Positions 7,251 through 10,811 of a stretch of 10,811 nt of DNA are shown here, piece after piece. Made by a program: the position numbers and the translations under genes. Origin of the DNA: an uncultured bacterium (GTDB lineage: Bacteria > Verrucomicrobiota > Kiritimatiellia > RFP12 > UBA1067). The stretch covers positions 1 to 10,811 of the forward strand of contig CACZAK010000142.1 in assembly GCA_902779075.1 (NCBI GenBank). The letters are read 5' to 3'. How positions within the stretch are numbered: position 1 is the stretch's first letter; every line of letters begins with the position of its first letter. The notes under the pieces were generated by a model. It saw nothing but the letters and a program-made list of their open reading frames with translations. It ran no database searches and was not told the DNA's origin.

Positions 7251-7391
7251 ATGCGACAATTGATGAACTTTCAAACGAACAGATGCTACCACCTGGTAAG
7301 CCGGGTGGCCCACCGAGCCTTCTACATGGACGAGGATGAGCGCACGCGGTTCGTAGGACGAGGCGCGTGGCAAGCGCGTTTGGAATATTGA
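7251..7391 (+). pseudogene. RAYT (REP-associated tyrosine, IS200-like) transposase, N-terminal fragment
   Basis: ATG 7251 opens a 46-codon frame ending at TGA 7389-7391. Residues 1-35 match the N-terminus of RAYT/Y1 transposases: NFQTNRCYHLVSRVAHRAFY then DEDERTRFV, which in intact proteins of about 200 residues or more leads to the HuH and catalytic Tyr motifs. After residue 35 the sequence turns to unrelated codons, so the HuH motif, the catalytic tyrosine and the rest of the domain are missing. It is therefore dead on its own. It follows repeat copy 2 and lies just before the promoter of the CE15 gene. A related 11-codon piece survives at 480-512. Confidence 0.85.
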
Positions 7392-7403
7392 AAAGAGCAT
7401 TCA

Positions 7404-7412
7404 TGTCATAAT
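7404..7412 (+). promoter_or_regulatory. Extended -10 promoter of the CE15 gene
   Basis: TGT-CATAAT, with no clear -35 at 16-18 bases. It lies 13 bases after the RAYT-fragment stop and 13 bases before the AAAGGAG ribosome site (7426-7432). It is the only promoter-like signal between the GH36 terminator and the gene that fits the ribosome site, so the CE15 gene likely has its own transcript. Confidence 0.55.
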
Positions 7413-7441
7413 CGGACTGAAGAAAAAAGGAGATAGAGAAA

Positions 7442-8743
7442 ATGAAGAAAAGAGTTTTGATTGGAGGGTGTCTGATTGGGATATTCGCTGCGGCGAGCGC
7501 GCTGGCGGCGCGTCCCGACTACTGGAAGCCCAACTACAACAAGTCAAAGATCGCGCCCTACACGCTTGAGGATCCGCTCACGTTCGTGGACGGCACGAAG
7601 GTGGCGTCGCCTGCGGACTGGGCGCGCCGTCGGCGCGAGATACTCGGCATCTTCGCGAAGGAGATGTTCGGACAGGAACCGCCCGCGCCGGAGGCGGTTG
7701 TGGTCGAGAAGGTGGAGGAGGGCGTGACGCTCGCCGGCTTCGGGATCCGCCGCCAGTACCGTATGTGGTTCAAGGCGGACAAGAGCGGCCCCGCGATCGA
7801 CTGGCTGGTGTTGCTGCCGCGCTGGGCGAAGAAGCCCGCCCTGCCGATCATCTTCCTCAACTACGGCGGCAACTACGAGCTTATCCGCGACAAGCAGGTG
7901 GTCACGCCCGACATGTGGATCGCGCTGCGTCCCGCGCACAAGTGCGTGGAGGAGCTGCGCGGCCGGTACGAGGACATGAACAGCGTGGAGTTCGTGTTTC
8001 CGGCGCACATGATCCTCGCGCGCGGATACGCGCTCGTCACGGCGTGCTACGCGCAGGTTTCGCCCGACGTGAACCCGGGCGGAAATCCGTCTCCATGGTC
8101 GGGCGTGTTCGACCTCTGGCCGGCGCGCGACCCGGCGCGCGACGACAACACCACCTCCATCGGCGCGTGGGCGTGGGCGCTTTCGCGCGGACTCGACCTC
8201 GCCTACAAGATTCCCGAGGTTGACGCGAAGAAGGCGATCGCCGCCGGCTACTCCCGTCTCGGCAAGACGGCTCTTCTCGCCGCCGCGCGCGACGAGCGCT
8301 TCGCGGCGTGCGTGCCCAACCAGACGGGCGGCGGGGGGTGTCCGCTCGCCAAGCGCGACTGGGGCGAGAACGTGGCCACCGAGATGCGCAGCTTCCGCCA
8401 CTGGTACTGTCCCGCGTACAAGAAGTACGAGAAGGACCCGGCGAAGCTGCTCACGTTCGACCAGCATCTCCTCCTTGCCTCGATCGCACCGCGCAAGCTC
8501 TTCGTGCAGGGTTACGACGTGCAGTGGTTCGACCCGGAAGGCGAATATCTTGCGTGCAGGGCGGCTTCGCCGGCGTGGACGTTCCTCGGCAAGAAGGGAC
8601 TTCCCGACGTGCCGTATCCGGCCGACTATTCCACTGCCTGCATGGGCGAAGACCTAGCCTTCGTGCGCCGCACGGAGGGGCACGGCTATTCCGCGCATGA
8701 CTGGACGTGGCTGATGGACTTCTGCGACTCGCTCAAGGACTGA
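7442..8743 (+). CDS. CE15-like glucuronoyl esterase / alpha-beta hydrolase (secreted)
   Basis: AAAGGAG (7426-7432) is 9 bases before ATG, and residues 1-23 are a signal peptide ending ALA-A. The 433-residue chain is the usual size of bacterial CE15. The nucleophile elbow GYSRLGK (269-275) is the CE15 form GxSRxGK, with Ser271. Further family landmarks are HWYCPAYKKYEKD (320-332), FDQHLLLASIAPRKLF (339-354), WFDPEGEYLA (362-371) and EGHGYSAHDW (412-421) with catalytic His414. The canonical acid, Glu 23 residues after Ser in fungal enzymes, is Gln294 here (PNQTGGGG); Asp359 or Asp364 in the YDVQWFDPEGE strand end may replace it. CE15 enzymes cleave esters between 4-O-methyl-glucuronic acid of xylan and lignin alcohols. 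Annotation pipelines may call it acetylxylan esterase. Neighbouring SASA esterase and XylR-like regulator agree with xylan breakdown. Confidence 0.85.
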   Translation: MKKRVLIGGCLIGIFAAASALAARPDYWKPNYNKSKIAPYTLEDPLTFVDGTKVASPADWARRRREILGIFAKEMFGQEPPAPEAVVVEKVEEGVTLAGFGIRRQYRMWFKADKSGPAIDWLVLLPRWAKKPALPIIFLNYGGNYELIRDKQVVTPDMWIALRPAHKCVEELRGRYEDMNSVEFVFPAHMILARGYALVTACYAQVSPDVNPGGNPSPWSGVFDLWPARDPARDDNTTSIGAWAWALSRGLDLAYKIPEVDAKKAIAAGYSRLGKTALLAAARDERFAACVPNQTGGGGCPLAKRDWGENVATEMRSFRHWYCPAYKKYEKDPAKLLTFDQHLLLASIAPRKLFVQGYDVQWFDPEGEYLACRAASPAWTFLGKKGLPDVPYPADYSTACMGEDLAFVRRTEGHGYSAHDWTWLMDFCDSLKD

Positions 8744-8793
8744 TTTCTTGGTACTTACGTTCTGATCAAGGACTTCAACGGCAACGGATATTG

Positions 8794-8802
8794 TGGTAGA
8801 AT
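8794..8802 (+). promoter_or_regulatory. Extended -10 promoter of the SASA esterase gene
   Basis: TGG-TAGAAT followed by ACGAG. The expected start near 8809 would put the AAGGAG site (8811-8816) at the very front of a leader of about 18 bases. The 83-base gap from CE15 shows no terminator, so read-through is also possible. Confidence 0.55.
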
Positions 8803-8826
8803 ACGAGTCCAAGGAGAATTGTGAAA

Positions 8827-10278
8827 ATGAAGAAGATGTATCTGATGGTTGTCGCGGCGATTGCCGCGTGCGGAGTGCGGGCCGACGTGAAGCTCGCGGC
8901 GCCGTTCAACGACGGCATGGTGCTGCAGCGTGAAAAGCCGGTTGCGGTGTGGGGCACGGCGGCCGCGGGCGAGAAGGTGACCGTGCTGTTCGCTGGGCAG
9001 TCGGTCTCCACGACGGCCGGAGCGGACGGGCGTTGGATCGTGCGTCTCGCGCCGATGAAGGCGTCGGGCGAGGGGCGCGTGCTCATGGCGAACGGCGCGT
9101 CGGTGAAGGACGTCCTCGTGGGCGAGGTGTGGCTCTGTTCCGGGCAGAGCAACATGACGATGGTGATGTGGTCGAATCCATACGTGGGGCAGCACGGAAA
9201 CCGCGAGAACAACGGTTACCTGGACGCGATGATCGTCGATGAGCCGTTCGTGCGCGCCTGCACCGTGCCGAGCGTGTGGAGCGCGCAGCCGAAGGAGCTG
9301 TCCGCGCCGCTCAAGTGGGATCGTTTGGCGCCGGGGCGGCAGAAGTCGTTCTCCGCCCTCGCGTTCCATTATGGGCTGATCCTCCACCGTACGCTGAAGG
9401 TGCCGGTAGGCGTCGTCGTCTCGGCCTGGGGCGGCACGTACATCGAGCCGTGGATCTCGCCGGACGGCTACCGGTCCGTGCCGAGGCTCGCGGCCGCGGC
9501 AGAACGTCCGATCAACACGAAGGAAAAGCGTCCGCACCAGCAGCCGCGCGCGCTCTGGAACGGGATGATCCATCCGCTCGTGCCATTCACGTTCCGCGGC
9601 GCGCTGTGGTACCAGGGCGAGAGCAACCGCAAGCAGGGTCTGGGCTACAAGGACTGTCTGCACGCGCTCTGGAACGGCTGGTCGAAGGCGTTTGAAAACC
9701 CCGAGATGCCGTTCTACCTGGTGCAGATCGCGCCGTTCAGCTACGGGCTGAAACCGGAAAATCCCGAAGCCTCCTCGTGCGACATCTGGGAGGCGGAGGA
9801 GAAGTTCGCGAAGGAAAATCCATACGCCGGCATGGCCACGATCGTGGACGTGGGCGAACGCGACAACATCCATCCCGGCGACAAGCGCACGGTGGCGCTG
9901 CGTCTCGCCGCGCTCGCGCTCAACCGCACGTACGGACGCAAGGACGTGCCGTGCGACAACCCCGCCGTCAAGTCCTGGGCCGTGAAGGGCAACGTGGTGA
10001 CGCTTGCGTTCGACCATGTGCAGAAATGGGTTATGCACGGACTTGACCCCGCGCCGTTTGAAATCGCCGGCCCGGACGGCGTCTTCAAGCCCGCCACCGC
10101 CAAATACCTCAAAGGGGCGGTTGAGCTTCGCGCCGCCGGCGTGGCCGAGCCGAAGCAAGTGCGCTATCTGTGGAACTGGAACGGGCATGGCAGGCTGAAA
10201 AACGACTTCGGCTTTCCGCTTCCGCCGTTCTACCTCCGCTCGCTCACCCACGCGGCGGTGGCCGCTAAGTCTGAATGA
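8827..10278 (+). CDS. Sialate O-acetylesterase-type (SASA/GDSL) carbohydrate esterase, exported
   Basis: I prefer ATG 8827 (AAGGAG 10 bases upstream, like the other leaders here) over GTG 8821, which has a gap of only 4. The 483-residue product has the SASA family blocks: LCSGQSNM with nucleophile Ser108, LWYQGESN (260-267), and DNIHPGDK (346-353) carrying the expected Asp346/His349 pair. The N-terminal part (about 20-95) is the beta-domain common in this family, with NDGMVLQREKPVAVWG. The enzyme should remove O-acetyl groups from sugars; in this setting acetylated xylan or another hemicellulose is likelier than sialic acid, which is inference. The leader has a standard signal peptide (cut after VRA, residue 19), but IAAC (12-15) also fits a lipobox, so it may be a lipoprotein. 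It is preceded by CE15, a common partner on acetylated glucuronoxylan. Confidence 0.9.
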   Translation: MKKMYLMVVAAIAACGVRADVKLAAPFNDGMVLQREKPVAVWGTAAAGEKVTVLFAGQSVSTTAGADGRWIVRLAPMKASGEGRVLMANGASVKDVLVGEVWLCSGQSNMTMVMWSNPYVGQHGNRENNGYLDAMIVDEPFVRACTVPSVWSAQPKELSAPLKWDRLAPGRQKSFSALAFHYGLILHRTLKVPVGVVVSAWGGTYIEPWISPDGYRSVPRLAAAAERPINTKEKRPHQQPRALWNGMIHPLVPFTFRGALWYQGESNRKQGLGYKDCLHALWNGWSKAFENPEMPFYLVQIAPFSYGLKPENPEASSCDIWEAEEKFAKENPYAGMATIVDVGERDNIHPGDKRTVALRLAALALNRTYGRKDVPCDNPAVKSWAVKGNVVTLAFDHVQKWVMHGLDPAPFEIAGPDGVFKPATAKYLKGAVELRAAGVAEPKQVRYLWNWNGHGRLKNDFGFPLPPFYLRSLTHAAVAAKSE

Positions 10279-10310
10279 GGCGTCCCGCCGAGCCGCCGCA
10301 AATCCCGTTT

Positions 10311-10366
10311 CCCCACGTGGGGAGAACGCACCCTCCATGTAGGGACAACGCATCCCCCGTGTAGGG
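10311..10366. repeat. Three imperfect tandem units, each a short palindrome plus ACGCA
   Basis: Unit 1 begins with the perfect palindrome CCCCACGTGGGG (10311-10322), unit 2 with CCCTCCATGTAGGG (10331-10344), unit 3 with CCCCCGTGTAGGG (10354-10366). Units 1 and 2 are followed by a purine-rich spacer and AACGCA; unit 3 by a weaker version. Spacing is 20 and 23 bases. It lies between the SASA stop and the end of the - strand gene remnant. I see no T-tract, so it is not a normal terminator; a genome-wide dispersed repeat is the most likely reading. Confidence 0.6.
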
Positions 10367-10372
10367 AGGGCC

Positions 10373-10434
10373 ACGCCCGTCGCGAGCGCCGCCTCCGCGA
10401 TCTCGCGGAGTACCTTCATTGACTTCATTGCCAT
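10373..10434 (-). pseudogene. Truncated small gene start of unknown function
   Basis: ATG at 10434 on the - strand follows AAGGA (10447-10443) at 8 bases and encodes MAMKSMKVLREIAEAALATG, a plausible amphipathic helix. Beyond about 21 codons the frame enters the palindromic repeat and then runs with no stop of its own through the antisense of the SASA gene. A real short gene would need a stop, so I read this as a 5' stump. The start lies 25 bases after the stop of the gene at 10460, and the two leaders are nearly identical, which suggests they were neighbours in one operon. No family recognised. Confidence 0.4.
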
Positions 10435-10459
10435 TTTCGTTTTCCTTTCCGTTTTGACA

Positions 10460-10776
10460 TCAGACCAGCGACTTGCCGACCTTGAACTCGTGACCGCACC
10501 TGGGGCACGCCACCACCGTCTCCGGCGTCACGTGGTCGCGCCCCGGTGCCTCGGGGATGCGGCACTCCTGCCGTTTCACGCCCTTGGGTTTTGCCTTCGC
10601 CTGTGCCTTCTTCTCCTGGCGCATCCAGGCTTCACCCGCTCGCTCAGTTCGGTCTCGTCGGCCTCGCCGTGGCTCTGCGCCTTGCCTGCGATGTCCGCCC
10701 CGGCGATCACGTCGGCGGACTTGTACGTCGGTACGGAGCGGATGCATCCGCCGCCCGTTGTCGTTGTCTTTTTCAT
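10460..10776 (-). pseudogene. Frameshifted small CxxC (zinc-ribbon-like) hypothetical protein
   Basis: ATG 10776 on the - strand has AAGGA 8 bases upstream and encodes about 50 plausible residues (MKKTTTTGGGCIRSVP, then ADVIAGADIAGKAQSHGEAD, ELSERVK). The frame then degenerates into Arg-rich sequence. In the neighbouring frame a sensible continuation begins at the same point: AWMRQEKKAQAKAKPKG, later VACPRCGHEFKVGKSLV and a stop at 10460-10462. Restoring one base near 10628-10634 (GTGAAGCC to GTGAAGGCC) joins them into one chain of about 105 residues. The C-terminus has one CPRC knuckle plus a separate Cys (QECRIP), so a full four-Cys zinc ribbon is not present; metal binding could need a partner. 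Function unknown. The shift may be a true mutation, an assembly error, or less likely programmed -1 frameshifting, as no slippery heptamer is visible. Confidence 0.6.
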
Positions 10777-10811
10777 GTTCGTGTTCCTTTCGGCTTTTGG
10801 GGTAGACGGTC

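Noticed and set aside
4970..7252. 760-codon open frame on the - strand across the whole GH36 gene
   Set aside because: It mirrors GH36 in codon phase, is rich in Arg, His and Ala, shows no recognisable domain, and has no ribosome site; it is the usual shadow of a GC-rich gene.
7544..8467. 307-codon open frame on the - strand opposite CE15
   Set aside because: Antisense to a clear CE15 gene, no motif and no ribosome site.
8821..8826. GTG 8821 as start of the SASA esterase
   Set aside because: AAGGAG would be only 4 bases away; ATG 8827 fits the 9-10 base spacing of the other genes. The difference is two residues, so this is not decisive.
10393..10410. Perfect hairpin CTCCGCGA-TC-TCGCGGAG as terminator
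   Set aside because: It falls within the codons for VLREIAEA of the - strand gene start and has no T-tract on either side.
8755..10434. 559-codon open frame on the - strand opposite the SASA esterase
   Set aside because: Only the first 20 or so codons look like a gene start; the rest is an antisense shadow of SASA.
1..10811. CRISPR array, tRNA or rRNA
   Set aside because: No regularly spaced identical repeats of CRISPR type and no cloverleaf or rRNA signature were seen by eye on either strand.

Overview
The window is about 10.8 kb of GC-rich bacterial DNA carrying part of a carbohydrate-degradation region. I recognise, in order: the 3' half of a GH16 beta-glucanase-type gene (+); a XylR-like LacI/AraC regulator (-); a secreted three-domain jelly-roll protein with autotransporter-type beta-strand repeats (+); a GH36-like alpha-galactosidase (+); a CE15-like glucuronoyl esterase (+); a sialate/xylan O-acetylesterase-type SASA esterase (+); and, at the right edge, two decayed small genes on the - strand. 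The gene mix (stand-alone XylR-like regulator, many exported single enzymes, no SusC/SusD pair, discoidin plus beta-strand-repeat proteins) fits the PVC superphylum, most likely a gut-type Kiritimatiellae, Lentisphaeria or Verrucomicrobia lineage. That placement is inference from style; no marker gene is present.

Layout. 1-417 is the GH16 tail. 418-754 is a scar: the first 20 codons of a lost exported protein joined in frame to a RAYT-transposase fragment, followed by a repeat. 755-1906 is the regulator, divergent from the binding-protein gene (2035-4866), with back-to-back extended -10 promoters in the 128-bp gap. GH36 follows (4973-7117) and ends at a strong intrinsic terminator (7143-7169). 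7170-7441 holds a second copy of the repeat and a second RAYT fragment, then a promoter for CE15 (7442-8743). The SASA esterase (8827-10278) has its own promoter. 10279-10811 holds a palindromic tandem repeat and the - strand remnants.

How the genes may work together. All four recognisable complete exported products have N-terminal signal sequences. The regulator would sense a sugar such as xylose or a similar pentose (family inference). CE15 would cut ester links between glucuronoxylan and lignin, SASA would remove acetyl groups, and GH36 would remove alpha-galactosyl side groups. The jelly-roll protein could hold substrate or cells at the surface. This suggests a locus for decorated plant hemicellulose, but no backbone xylanase is visible in the window.

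Most interesting points: two RAYT remnants with inverted copies of the same repeat, one of them fused in frame to an orphan signal peptide; a CE15 protein with Gln where the family's canonical acid Glu sits; a GH36 protein with eroded active-site motifs; a candidate leaderless regulator mRNA; five extended -10 promoters with a common form; and a frameshifted single-CxxC gene with a leader almost duplicated before its neighbour.
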